A DNA stretch of 64,000 nt from Saccharomycopsis crataegensis (lineage: Eukaryota; Ascomycota; Saccharomycetes; Ascoideales; Saccharomycopsidaceae). Both the position numbers and the translations under genes were made by a program. A model generated the notes under the pieces. That model saw nothing but the letters and a program-made list of their open reading frames with translations. It searched no databases and was not told the DNA's origin. Positions within the stretch are counted from its first letter, which is position 1, and the number at the start of each line of letters is the position of its first letter. Shown here piece after piece: positions 18,833-28,260 of the stretch. The stretch covers positions 1,336,501 to 1,400,500 of the forward strand of contig NW_027043820.1 in NCBI RefSeq assembly GCF_037102585.1. Reading direction: 5' to 3'.

Positions 18833-21424
18833 TCACTCATTCCAACGCTCAAGAACTCCTTCTGCCCATCTACTTAAGAGCAATTCTTCTACATTGTCCT
18901 TAGTTCTCTCTTCCTTTATTGGTTTTTCATTCCTCAACCCTTTAGGTATGAGTCTATCATACAACTCATCTTCAGCCTCTAACATCACTCCAAAATCCGG
19001 TCCTTTTGGAGCACATCTTTGCCTGTCGACTTGCAGAATGATTCCTCTCAAGTAACTCAACATTACAGTAAAGTCTGCTTCAGAATTAAACGAGTTGCAT
19101 AGAGCATGGTTCAAAGCTTGAATTTTCCCTGAAGCTTCCCCATCATCATCAATAGATTCTCTCACATGTGCCAAAGAATTATTGCAATATTGGGAGAATT
19201 GGTGCTGAATAGGTGATTTCTTTGGCAGTTGTTGTTGTTGTTGTTGTTGTTGCGACGTTGGGAAGAAATCATTACCACGAGATCCTCTTGATTGTCTGAA
19301 TTTTGGACTTTTTTGCAGTTCTGGGCTATCGAACAAGTTATTACCTCGGTTACGAGGCACTTTGGTTGGAGACTTTTGAAAGCCCGAAGAGTTTCTTTCC
19401 AATCCCGAGGATTGTGATTTAATGGAACACATCTCCTCCTTAATTTCAAAATCAAACAAACTCACCTTGCTGTCATTATTCCCAGTGCCGACAAGACCTC
19501 CATTATTAGAAGGTGATGGAGTATATTTGTTTGACGATTTACTAGTACTTCTAACTATCTCTCCCCCAAAAACATTATCTTGTGGTTGTTTTTCACCATT
19601 GTCAAAATTGAGTTTATAGTTTAAGTCAACAAACATTGAAGACTTGGAACTCTTCAAAGGCCTGTTATTATCCTGTGGGTAATTAGACCTTCCCTCAGGA
19701 GACAATTTTGCGTGAGATCCTATGCCATATAAGCTTTGTGATTTAGTCATGCCTTTAGTATTACCAAAAAACTTTGGAGTTTGTGGCAATTGGTTCATTA
19801 AATGTTGCTTCGATAATTGTGAATTCGACCTACTAAGATTGTCACCATGGGATTGCGATCTGGAGTGAGAAAGCTTCATGCTCTCCTTACTACTACCATG
19901 AAAGTGTGAATGGCTATGCGAGTGCATGTGTTTTTTTGAGCTATTGCTTCTGTTTAAACGTTTTGAGTTGTTCCTGGTTGGGCTTTCTTGGGGAGTTATA
20001 CAATCCGGTAGATTTTTTGATGAAGAGTTATTGACGTTAGCGACGGAACTTCTTCCTGAATGGTGGGATTTCTTTGTTGGAGAGGTGTTAGTGCTTTGAC
20101 ACTCGTTGATGGATAATTTTTTCAAAGAGTTCGAAACCTTCAAATCCTCTCTTGACGATATTTTTTTGGGTGATGTTCCTCCCACAGATGATGACGAGGA
20201 TGCTGAAAGTTGTGATATTGGTGATATATTTCTGGTTAAATTATGATTGTTGCTAGTGGAGTCGTTATTGTGCGTTGTGTAGCGGTTCGATTTTGACATT
20301 AATGAGCTCGAAGAAGAAGAATTAGAAGATAATGAAGGAGAAATGAGTGGGTCATTATTCTGCTTTATTGTTGATTGCTCATTGTCCTCGATTTTCAGAT
20401 CATCAAAATCAAAAGTGATTTGACTTGTTGGTTGGGAAGCTAAGCTGGTTTGTGAGTTTATAGATCCGGATGATTTTTTAGAATCTTGTCTGGATGCCAA
20501 TAGAACATTTGGATTGTTATTGGTTTTGTTAGTTTTTTCGCCGTTGCTTTCGGTATTGGCCAATTTCCTTTTCAAGTTTATTGCTTCCAACAATTCTGAG
20601 TTTTTACCGGCACTTTTAATGAACGGGTGGTTCAACAACTGTTTTGCAGTCGGTCGCATTGACGGATTTTTTTGTAAACATAGTTTGATGAAATCATGAA
20701 AATTCTTGGAGTAAACTTCACCGGTATTTGGATTTTTTGGTGGTAGTGCTGGCGAATTATTTTTTGGAATTAGAAACAACACTTTTAATGGATGGATGTT
20801 GGATAATGGGGGCTTTCCCAACGCCAATTCAATAGCAGTGATACCAAGTGACCAAATATCGGTTTTATAATTATAATCATGTTGTAAAATGACTTCAGGA
20901 GACATCCAAAATGGGGTACCGACAAAAGTATTTCTTTTAGAGAGGTTATTTGATAACTGGGTCGCGACTCCGAAATCTACGATTTTGACATCACCATTGT
21001 TGTCATCGACCAAAATGTTAGCAGCCTTAATATCTCTATGGATTTTGTTATTGGAATGAAGATAGTATAGCGCTTTGATTATTTCGCGACAAATGACGGC
21101 AATTTGCTTTTCGGTAAATGAGTTGATGGAAACCAATAAGTCAAGACACGACCCTCCATTCAAGATTTCCATGATGATTGAAAGCTTGTAACTGTTAACA
21201 TAACATCCATAATACTTGATGATCTGAGGGAACTTGCAAGTTGAAAGGATTGTGATTTCTTTTTGAATTTCATTGATGTCTTCATCTGAGGATTCAAGGT
21301 CTATCTGTTTGATGGCGACGATTTGGTTGGTTATCTTATCCCGTGCTTTATAAACGACCCCAAAAGAGCCTCTTCCAAGTTGTTCTAAAAGCTCGAATTG
21401 CGAGGCTGAATAGGATCTTGCCAT
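18833..21424 (-). CDS. germinal-centre (GCK) family Ser/Thr protein kinase, Sps1/Kic1-like
   Basis: 863 residues from the ATG at 21424 (MARSYSASQFELLEQ). The frame is open for 21 nt more upstream but without an ATG. The kinase domain fills residues about 10-268: GRGSFGVV glycine loop (17-24), Lys39 in VAIK, IHRDIKAANIL catalytic loop, DFGVATQLS, and GTPFWMSPEV activation segment. The KPPLSNIHPLKVLFLIPK segment is closest to Sps1 (KGLPPLSKYDPMKVMTNLPK) among yeast kinases I recall, placing it in the STE20/GCK branch without a CRIB domain. About 500 residues of Ser/Asn-rich sequence follow, with a Gln run from a GTT repeat on the plus strand (19222-19251). A more ordered block (GKIQALNHALCNSFNSEADFTVMLSYL) sits near the end. 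Family members act in polarity, septation or spore-wall control. Which ortholog this is cannot be decided by eye. Confidence 0.85.
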   Translation of the reverse strand: MARSYSASQFELLEQLGRGSFGVVYKARDKITNQIVAIKQIDLESSDEDINEIQKEITILSTCKFPQIIKYYGCYVNSYKLSIIMEILNGGSCLDLLVSINSFTEKQIAVICREIIKALYYLHSNNKIHRDIKAANILVDDNNGDVKIVDFGVATQLSNNLSKRNTFVGTPFWMSPEVILQHDYNYKTDIWSLGITAIELALGKPPLSNIHPLKVLFLIPKNNSPALPPKNPNTGEVYSKNFHDFIKLCLQKNPSMRPTAKQLLNHPFIKSAGKNSELLEAINLKRKLANTESNGEKTNKTNNNPNVLLASRQDSKKSSGSINSQTSLASQPTSQITFDFDDLKIEDNEQSTIKQNNDPLISPSLSSNSSSSSSLMSKSNRYTTHNNDSTSNNHNLTRNISPISQLSASSSSSVGGTSPKKISSREDLKVSNSLKKLSINECQSTNTSPTKKSHHSGRSSVANVNNSSSKNLPDCITPQESPTRNNSKRLNRSNSSKKHMHSHSHSHFHGSSKESMKLSHSRSQSHGDNLSRSNSQLSKQHLMNQLPQTPKFFGNTKGMTKSQSLYGIGSHAKLSPEGRSNYPQDNNRPLKSSKSSMFVDLNYKLNFDNGEKQPQDNVFGGEIVRSTSKSSNKYTPSPSNNGGLVGTGNNDSKVSLFDFEIKEEMCSIKSQSSGLERNSSGFQKSPTKVPRNRGNNLFDSPELQKSPKFRQSRGSRGNDFFPTSQQQQQQQQLPKKSPIQHQFSQYCNNSLAHVRESIDDDGEASGKIQALNHALCNSFNSEADFTVMLSYLRGIILQVDRQRCAPKGPDFGVMLEAEDELYDRLIPKGLRNEKPIKEERTKDNVEELLLSRWAEGVLERWNE

Positions 21425-21944
21425 TGGTTGTGTGATATGTGCCAATCTATTTGTATTATGGTGAGATTAGCAATGTTGGTGGCTAGGGCTATGTACTGTT
21501 GGGGGATTTTATTTTCAATGGTATAAAATAGAAGATTACTTTGTTAACTCTAATTTTTGTAAATAGAGAGCAACAAAAGAAAATAAAAATAGAAATAAAA
21601 AAATAGAAAATTGACGTGACAGATGCAAATGAGAATTATCCAATGTTTTAAAGGATTGTAATTGGAGGGAATGATACAAAATTACGCTGGATGGTGAAAA
21701 CTTTGTACCATCGCCGCTTTGGGAAATTGATAAACACACACCCCCTGTCTCACACCCCCTTGTACAAGTATTGGAGATCTTGTTGACCACGCTTAATTAA
21801 CAAGCTTAAGTTAGAGGATAGATGTCCACAGCATGTCTGCTACGACATGCTGGTGGGTCATAGGCCTGCCTGCCTGCCTTGGTCTAGTCAGAAATCGATA
21901 CGATGCGTGACTCATGATTCCCCAATGGATTTGGATGTTGCCGC
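21425..21944. other. kinase promoter region
   Basis: 520 bp between the kinase ATG and the stop of the next minus-strand ORF. An 84-residue ORF in it is A-tract derived. Two CCTG tandem repeats lie at about 21866-21878. Nothing else recognised. Confidence 0.35.
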
Positions 21945-22235
21945 TTAACTAGCGAAATCGGCGAGGAAATTATTCTTCTGCTTTTCAGTACTTACAATTA
22001 AAAGATAAGTGTGGTGATCAGTATCCAGAGAAATATATTTGTGTACGGTATTGTGCAGAATGGCTGTTACAAAATCCTGTACCGTTACCTGCTTATCTAT
22101 CTCTATGACGTATAGAAAAGGATATGTTTCCAAAATCTTGTCTTCTTCTTTATACACCCGCCATTCTAAGCCTGTCAAAAAAAAAAAATAGCGGTCATCG
22201 GTTTTTAGATCATTCTTTGTATCCATTGCTGGCAT
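21945..22235 (-). CDS. small hypothetical protein, 96 residues
   Basis: A minus-strand frame from an ATG at 22235 to 21945. The composition is protein-like: mixed charged and hydrophobic residues (RYFFFLTGLEWRVYKEEDK, FLYVIEIDKQVTVQDFVTAILHNTVHKYISL, TYLLIVSTEKQKNNFLADF) with alternating strand and helix character, unlike the homopolymer ORFs nearby. I do not recognise a family. It lies alone in a spacer between two host genes that is otherwise too long for its neighbours. It could be a genuine short gene or chance, and expression data would decide. Confidence 0.4.
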   Translation of the reverse strand: MPAMDTKNDLKTDDRYFFFLTGLEWRVYKEEDKILETYPFLYVIEIDKQVTVQDFVTAILHNTVHKYISLDTDHHTYLLIVSTEKQKNNFLADFAS

Positions 22236-22590
22236 TGTGGTGGCAAATCCTTAGAAAGATCCCGAAGATGATGGCAATTTGTTTTCTTTTGTTTTATTAT
22301 TATCATTAGTGCCAATTCTGTGCTCAAACAATTGCCACCATACGTTTTTCCTTGATTGGTAAACGTGATTAAATATCCACACGCGGTCCTATGTAAAGTA
22401 AGTAGATTTAATCCAAATAGGGGCTTATTCCTCTAGATTTACATCTTAATCATCCATCCATGTTGGTCAGGGGGTAACATACCCTGTGGGAATATGTATT
22501 GCAAAAAAAAAATGGATTTGTGTTACACAAATACACACACTATAGATATACTTTATAGTCATATATTCCACGTTACAGTATACAGTAACA
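22236..22590. promoter_or_regulatory. divergent upstream region
   Basis: 355 bp between the small minus-strand ORF and the TMEM14-like gene. An A9 run is at about 22503-22511, and ATATATTCCA precedes the plus-strand ATG. No specific site identified. Confidence 0.35.
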
Positions 22591-23289
22591 ATGACAGATG
22601 AAACCTCCCCTTTACTCGATAGTAGCACTGTCTCTGCCCCAAAAGTATATTCAAAAGCGTTTCAAAACCCAATCACCGGCTCCACAGAGCATCTCAATCA
22701 AATTACTAATTATGCGCCAATAGAATATTCCGAAGATATTGAAAGCTTGGTTGAGCATCAACACGATGAAAGCTGTAACATTGAATATTTGAATAGAATA
22801 AGAAAGAATAGAATAAGAAAGACATTGATACTCTCCGGAATCACCGTGTATCTAGTGGTGTTTATTCTAGAGCTTCTAGGAATCCTAGAAGTCCCATTTG
22901 GTTTCATCATGGGTTTTTTATTGGCCGTTGGTGGTGTCATGGGCTATAGGTAAGTGTTTTAGTTTGTCTTTCCCCTCTTTTTTCTATCTTTGTTTCTCCT
23001 CTAAATTATTTACATGTACTAACAAATATCCTCGTCATCTAGAAAAAAAGGCTCTGTACCATCACTAATCATGGGATTGTTGTTTTCAATCATATTTCTT
23101 ATTTCCGGATCTTTTACTTACGCAAAAAATCCTGTAGGTTATAAGATCGCCTTTGCTGTATCAATTACTTTAACGATTGTTGGTATCCACAGAAGTCTTA
23201 TAACAAGGTTCCAAAGCTATGTGCCCTTGATGTTATTTACCTTGGGTGCGCTATCTACGGGCTACTATACTTTCAAGTTTGTTATATGA
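22591..23289 (+). CDS. TMEM14-like (UPF0136) membrane protein, spliced (22591..22949, 23043..23289)
   Basis: Exon 1 runs from the ATG at 22591 to 22949. The intron is 22950-23042 (93 nt, donor GTAAGT, branch TACTAAC at 23017-23023, acceptor CTAG). Joining restores GYR|KKGSVPSLIMGL, the conserved G-Y-x-K-K-G-S-x-P-S-L motif of TMEM14 proteins (S. cerevisiae YJR085C, human TMEM14C). The product is 201 residues with four predicted hydrophobic segments (residues about 73-95, 98-118, 125-143 and 149-195 in two parts). YJR085C is about 105 residues. The extra here is a ~70-residue hydrophilic N-terminus starting TDETSPLL, an acidic dileucine-like signal of the sort that directs proteins to vacuole membranes (inference). 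Human TMEM14C moves porphyrin precursors in mitochondria; the role here is unknown. Confidence 0.8.
22950..23042 (+). other. spliceosomal intron
   Basis: GTAAGT donor, perfect TACTAAC branch (23017-23023), TAG acceptor. It splits the conserved KKGSVPSL region of the TMEM14 domain in phase 2. Confidence 0.92.
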
Positions 23290-23933
23290 GACGTTTGTTG
23301 CACCTGCCTAACCAAGCTGGTGTTTTAAATTGATCTATTGTTAATGATTACGTTTTTTACTTTTATTTATTCTATTTAGTTATTACTAGAGCTATTTTTT
23401 TCTCTTTATGATTCCATATTTTTTGCTTTTGGTTCTGGGCCATTTTCTGTTACTTCTTTCGATGATATTGCTGTATTTTATCATTGATTGATACATTCCG
23501 TGTTGTAACCTACTAGATGTTATTTGCTGGTCAGAAATTTATAATTCTTCAAGTGGTGGACTAAAAGTGAAGGAATGGATTTATGTGTAGCAAGAATGAA
23601 TGTAATTGCCTTTTAATTCTTAATCCAACTGATGGCTCAATATGTGGTCCTAAAAGAGAAACAACGGACAGTAGTCAGAGCCATGGTTTTGGATCATTCT
23701 TTGCAAAACTAAAATCTGCTTACCCAGTTCAGTTTTTGTCTATTCTAAACTTTCCTATGCCTTGTTGAACATTAAAACTCATTCTCCTCATTTATTAACC
23801 AGTTGTTAAGTCTGTTTATTTAAAAGTGGAAAATACAAACACAAATTACATATATTTCATTGGAGTTTATGTTATATTAAATGACAGCGATAAAACAATA
23901 TTACTAATACAAGAGATTCTAATCTAAACAAGA
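23290..23933. other. convergent spacer
   Basis: 644 bp between the ends of the TMEM14-like gene and RKM4, AT-rich with T tracts. A 61-residue ORF at 23583-23768 has no support. I see nothing else. Confidence 0.4.
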
Positions 23934-25514
23934 TCATTTCTTGGTCTTTCTTCTCTTTTTATCTCCACCTTCAAACTCAATATACTTCTTCATGAGGTTT
24001 CTAAGCAATTTTTCGTCTGGTACGGCTGTAAACTTCTTATCAGTAAAGTATGTCTTGCATCTCCTGATAGAATTAATTTCACAACGAAGAACACAATGTG
24101 CCATCTCTTTGCGAGAAAATTCTTTTGGTACATCCAATTTGGAACTAGTACCAACAATCATTGCAGGATACTCTGATAATCTGGAATCCAAGATATCTTG
24201 ATAGTTTTTTTCGGCTGCCACAGTGATCTTGTTTGCATTAATCAATTGCAAAATCTTCTTTGTGAAACGTTTAATGAATTTGTTTTTTTCTTCCAAATTT
24301 GCAAGCTGTGTGTATTTCATCTTATAAATTTCGTCATTTTCAACAGATAATACACTAGTTAAGATCTGTATGATAAAGTAGAATTCTGGAGATATTCCAC
24401 CATCAATATAACACTCATAAACTTCATTAATAATTTCATTTTTGTTGTCGTCGTCTTCTTCATCACTCTCCTCCTTCTCTTCTTCGGTCTCATCATCTTG
24501 TTGCACCTCATCTACGAAATTTTCATTGAACTCCTCATCCTTAGAAATAATCTTCAAAATTTCCTCGATAACTTCCCTTGATACACCATAATTTTCAATG
24601 AAAACTTTTTTCAAATTATCAAGCGCCACTTCCCCGAAATCATATTTTGAGGCCTTCCATTCAACATAGCCATAACGTCTCAAGATTTCTGCGTTTGGAT
24701 GCTCACCATATGTATTGTACACTTGTTTTCCCTTAGAAATATTCTTAATGGCTTTCATTACCAATGAGCCATTCTCGTACGTAAGGTTAGCGTTCACCAA
24801 ATTAGTATCAGCATTAAGTGTATCCGCCAAACATACCATTGCTTTAATAGGTTCTTCTTCAACGTCTTCCTCATCTTCATCTTCATCTTCATCTTCGTTT
24901 TCTCCTTTATCCTTATTTTCGTTATAAAGAGCTTTTTCAACATCAAATGAATAAGACTGTATCAAAGATGCAATCCGATGAAAATTGGAAATAGTGAATT
25001 CTTCCACATATGTTTCAAGTCCAAGATCCTTCAAGCCACTATCACGTAAATTTGCGTACATTTCTTCCGACTCTTGCTTCCCAATACGACCAACTATAAA
25101 TGATGGTTTCAATTCAGCTAATTCCTCATCATTCCAAAACATCAAATTGTCGAATTTTTCTGGTAGTACCTGGAAATATCCATAAAATTTACTGTCCTTT
25201 TTTTTTATGGATAACTCATAGAAAATACACAAGATCAAGACTTCCCACTGCGAATATTGTTCAAGAACCTCGTTAGCTTTCCCTTCATCAAGTTTCATGA
25301 AGGCTTCACAAGTCTCGTAGTTTAATATAGAATCCTTTGGAAGAGTGAAAAGAGCATCTCCAGTTTTGATATCTTCAACAGCGATTATCCCACGGCCTTG
25401 GTGTTGTGATCTAAGATCAGCAATTTCAATTTTAGAAGAAATCGTAACTCCATTATTGGTAAGGCATTCTATGAACCCTTGTGTTTTTGAGGAAAAATCA
25501 GACTCGACAGTCAT
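23934..25514 (-). CDS. RKM4: SET-domain ribosomal protein lysine methyltransferase Rkm4
   Basis: 526 residues from an ATG at 25514. The SET domain is split as in the Rkm/SETD6/Rubisco-methyltransferase class. It has GRGIIAVEDIKTGDALFTLPKDSILN at about 40-65, ALYNENKDKG with an acidic insertion at about 200-222, LADTLNADTNLVNANL (the usual D-x-x-N-H core, here with Asn-Ala-Asp) and KGKQVYNTYGEHPNAEILRRYGYVE with the catalytic-pocket Tyr. A Rubis-subs-bind-like helical domain follows. The NTYGEHPNAEILRRYGYVE and SKYDFGEV blocks match S. cerevisiae Rkm4, which monomethylates Lys55 of ribosomal proteins L42A/B. The acidic runs come from GAT/GAA repeats. It is divergent from the SOG2-domain gene. 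Confidence 0.85.
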   Translation of the reverse strand: MTVESDFSSKTQGFIECLTNNGVTISSKIEIADLRSQHQGRGIIAVEDIKTGDALFTLPKDSILNYETCEAFMKLDEGKANEVLEQYSQWEVLILCIFYELSIKKKDSKFYGYFQVLPEKFDNLMFWNDEELAELKPSFIVGRIGKQESEEMYANLRDSGLKDLGLETYVEEFTISNFHRIASLIQSYSFDVEKALYNENKDKGENEDEDEDEDEEDVEEEPIKAMVCLADTLNADTNLVNANLTYENGSLVMKAIKNISKGKQVYNTYGEHPNAEILRRYGYVEWKASKYDFGEVALDNLKKVFIENYGVSREVIEEILKIISKDEEFNENFVDEVQQDDETEEEKEESDEEDDDNKNEIINEVYECYIDGGISPEFYFIIQILTSVLSVENDEIYKMKYTQLANLEEKNKFIKRFTKKILQLINANKITVAAEKNYQDILDSRLSEYPAMIVGTSSKLDVPKEFSRKEMAHCVLRCEINSIRRCKTYFTDKKFTAVPDEKLLRNLMKKYIEFEGGDKKRRKTKK

Positions 25515-25769
25515 ATTATTAACTACTTTTTTTTTAAGGCAGTGAAATCTAAGAACCTTAGATAAAATTAAAGTCTAAAATTTTTTTTTCAAAGAATTTT
25601 TTTTTCCTACATGCTCATCGGGGGTTTATCAACCTCTTCATATGTGCAACATGAAACATAGGAAATCTCCGAAAACGACAATTGGGATATTAGAAATACA
25701 AGAACCGATATTATAGGATAAAGCAACAAATCTAGAAATAAAACAACTTAACGTTTGACCAAATAATTA
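25515..25769. promoter_or_regulatory. RKM4 / SOG2-domain gene divergent promoter
   Basis: About 255-460 bp depending on the true start of the plus-strand gene. It contains T runs at about 25525-25532 and 25578-25605. No specific site recognised. Confidence 0.4.
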
Positions 25770-25977
25770 ATGTTGGGCTATACAGATTATACCCCTAAGC
25801 GCACCGCATTTGGGAAGACGAAACGGAAAGAAGAAGAAGAAAAAAAAAATACCACCAAGCTCGCTAGTTGATTTCCAAAAACAACAGCTAAAGAACAAAA
25901 AACAGCACAGAACAAAAAAGAACCTGCAATCAAAGCAGAAAATAAGTAGTGACTTAGTGACATCATTAGCGCAACAA

Positions 25978-27570
25978 ATGAATGTATTGTCTATGGGTGC
26001 TCCTCAATCTCTCGACCCACAGCAGCAAGCTGTACCACCGAGATCTTCGAAACGGAAGCCATTCTTAAACGAGAATCTTGATGCCAGTAATAGCATATCT
26101 AAACCAAACATAACTAATAACGGGTCTACACCTAAAAATGAAATGAAATATATTATTGAAGAATCTCAGAAAGATCATGACAAGCAAACACTGCACATTT
26201 CAACATCCAGAAGAATCAGATCAAACACTGTTGGTTGGTCCAGTGGAAGTGCGAACAACAAAAACCAATTTATTAACACGCCTCACGGAGCGTCCGGTCA
26301 TTTAACCCCAAGCACCAGCAGTGCTACCAATAGTACTAGTAGCGGATCAAATGATTTGAATGTCGACAAGTCAAACGCATATTTCAAAAGATTATCAACC
26401 TTACCAGAAAAGAAACCAACGTACAAGCAGCGAAATAAGGTTACGCTTGTTTCTAGAAAACTTTTATTTTCACTCAGTGAAATGTATTCGGCAATCAAAA
26501 GATTCAATATTATTGGGAATAATGATCTGGCCATATCAGAGAAAATGGCAGTATCGTTGTCCTTGGCGAAACGTCAAATTAATAATCTTGTGGAGGTATT
26601 GGAGAATGTTGAAAGAGAAAATGATCTTGATGCTCCTAGATCTCCAGATATTGTGTTCAAAGTTTTTAAGAAGAATATTGCAAACTTCAAAGAGGTTATC
26701 AAACATCTACTTGATAATCTTGTATTCTTCACTGATAAAGTGGATGTTTGTTTTATAAGGATGTTATTGTTATCAGTTTTTGGATGCTTCAATGAACTTT
26801 ATAACGCACTGGTGGCCCTTGATCCTGAAGGTAGTGCTATCACTATGAAGAAGCCGATGATTTCTAAGGTTCTGTCTTCACCGTCTCTTTTTTCACAACC
26901 TGCGAAATCTCTTGCTTCTAAGCAACTATTGATTCCAAAAACCAGTTCCAAATCACAATTGGCTGGCGCACGAATCAGTGTAGTTGACCCAAAAGATGCT
27001 AAATTATATGCCAGCTCTCAAAGTGCTATAACCACTGCTCAAAGAGTTTGTAAAGTAGTCATTGAAACTATGAACAAGCAATATGCCAACGAAATCCAAG
27101 GCCATCAAGGAGCGGAAGAATTGCTACACAAATGTGGGAAAACCCAAGCGTATGCCAGAAAATTAGATTCTGCTTTGGCATTATTGACAAGAAGTGCTTT
27201 TGACCATTCGAATTCTGAAGAGCAATATCAATCATTTATTACTGAGCAAGAGCAATGCAAAAGAATTTTCCTTATTGATTTTGACAGCTTTATTACTACA
27301 GTCATCCAAATTCTTGCCCTGTTTAAGGATATGATGAATGATTTCCCTGAACTTCGAAGTTTACGCGCGGATATGTCATTACTTTCAAGAACCTCAAAGG
27401 AGCTTATCGCTATTTTCAAACCAGATGCTACTAAGAATGAAATTCCGATGTCATCATCTACTGATAGTGGCAACTCTGTAGTAACACAACCTTTGCCTTC
27501 AAGCGCGGCGAGCATCACCTTCAATGTGGAAAGTCCGGTGATGACTAAAAGCATGAAAGGTTTACCTTGA
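25978..27570 (+). CDS. SOG2-domain (RAM-pathway type) protein, start uncertain
   Basis: 530 residues from the first in-frame ATG at 25978. The frame is open back to 25771 (after TAA at 25768) without an ATG. The block FKRLSTLPEKKP...VSRKLLFSLSEMYSAIKRF, the helical region that follows (residues about 160-300) and the C-terminal KVVIETMNKQY...EELLHKCGKTQAYARKLDSAL region resemble the fungal SOG2 domain. S. cerevisiae Sog2 pairs with Kic1 in the RAM network controlling Cbk1 and Ace2, and carries leucine-rich repeats ahead of this domain. No LRR is visible here. An ATG at 25770 opens another frame (MLGYTDYTPKRTAFGK) that reaches the A10 run at 25840-25849. A length difference in that run would join it to the main frame, so the true N-terminus may be longer. 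Confidence 0.65.
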   Translation: MNVLSMGAPQSLDPQQQAVPPRSSKRKPFLNENLDASNSISKPNITNNGSTPKNEMKYIIEESQKDHDKQTLHISTSRRIRSNTVGWSSGSANNKNQFINTPHGASGHLTPSTSSATNSTSSGSNDLNVDKSNAYFKRLSTLPEKKPTYKQRNKVTLVSRKLLFSLSEMYSAIKRFNIIGNNDLAISEKMAVSLSLAKRQINNLVEVLENVERENDLDAPRSPDIVFKVFKKNIANFKEVIKHLLDNLVFFTDKVDVCFIRMLLLSVFGCFNELYNALVALDPEGSAITMKKPMISKVLSSPSLFSQPAKSLASKQLLIPKTSSKSQLAGARISVVDPKDAKLYASSQSAITTAQRVCKVVIETMNKQYANEIQGHQGAEELLHKCGKTQAYARKLDSALALLTRSAFDHSNSEEQYQSFITEQEQCKRIFLIDFDSFITTVIQILALFKDMMNDFPELRSLRADMSLLSRTSKELIAIFKPDATKNEIPMSSSTDSGNSVVTQPLPSSAASITFNVESPVMTKSMKGLP

Positions 27571-28260
27571 AAGGTTTCTGCTAAATGAATAATTGGAAAC
27601 CCCATATTTTTTTATTATCATTATTATTGTTAATCTCTTGTATTATATTTTTGTTCTTTTTTATTTATTTATTATTATTTTTTATTATTATTTTGCTTTA
27701 TTTTACATTGCTATTTTCGCTATTGGAGGGCCCATATATATGAATAAATCTTCTTTTTTTTTCTTTATTATCTTCTTTTTATTCCCAGTTTGTTTCCGAG
27801 AGTTTCACAAATCTTGGTTGTTTCTCGGTACAACTGTGATTAGTGTGCCACGCAGTTATGGGAACTAAAAAAAAAAGGAAAGTTTCCTCACGGCAGGCTA
27901 ACGGAATTTAGAGCCCCATATGTTACTTACGATGAATGAGCTCCGAATAGTAGAAGGCACCTCATGGATACGTTAGGGCTTATGTAGTATACTTATGGTC
28001 TTCTGCCAATTAATATTACCTTTCGCTTATTAAATATAGTTTTGCATAAGCTCCAACTTCCTGGCTCTTTTTTTTACCCCTTTCCTTTTTTTATCAAATT
28101 TAAAAAAAAAAAAAAAAAAAATTAAAAAAAATCCTCAGACTATCACCCTAAAAGAAGCGACAAAAGCTGAAAAGGAGAAAGGTCCCACTCACTTCAGCCC
28201 ATCAGTACACAATCCTAGAATTAGAAGAGGCTAGACTAATTAATTCAAACGGCTGTAATC
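27571..28260. other. AMD1 upstream region
   Basis: 690 bp with T- and A-runs (18 A at about 28103-28120). A 91-residue plus-strand ORF at 27593 is T-rich noise. No RNA gene recognised. Confidence 0.4.
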
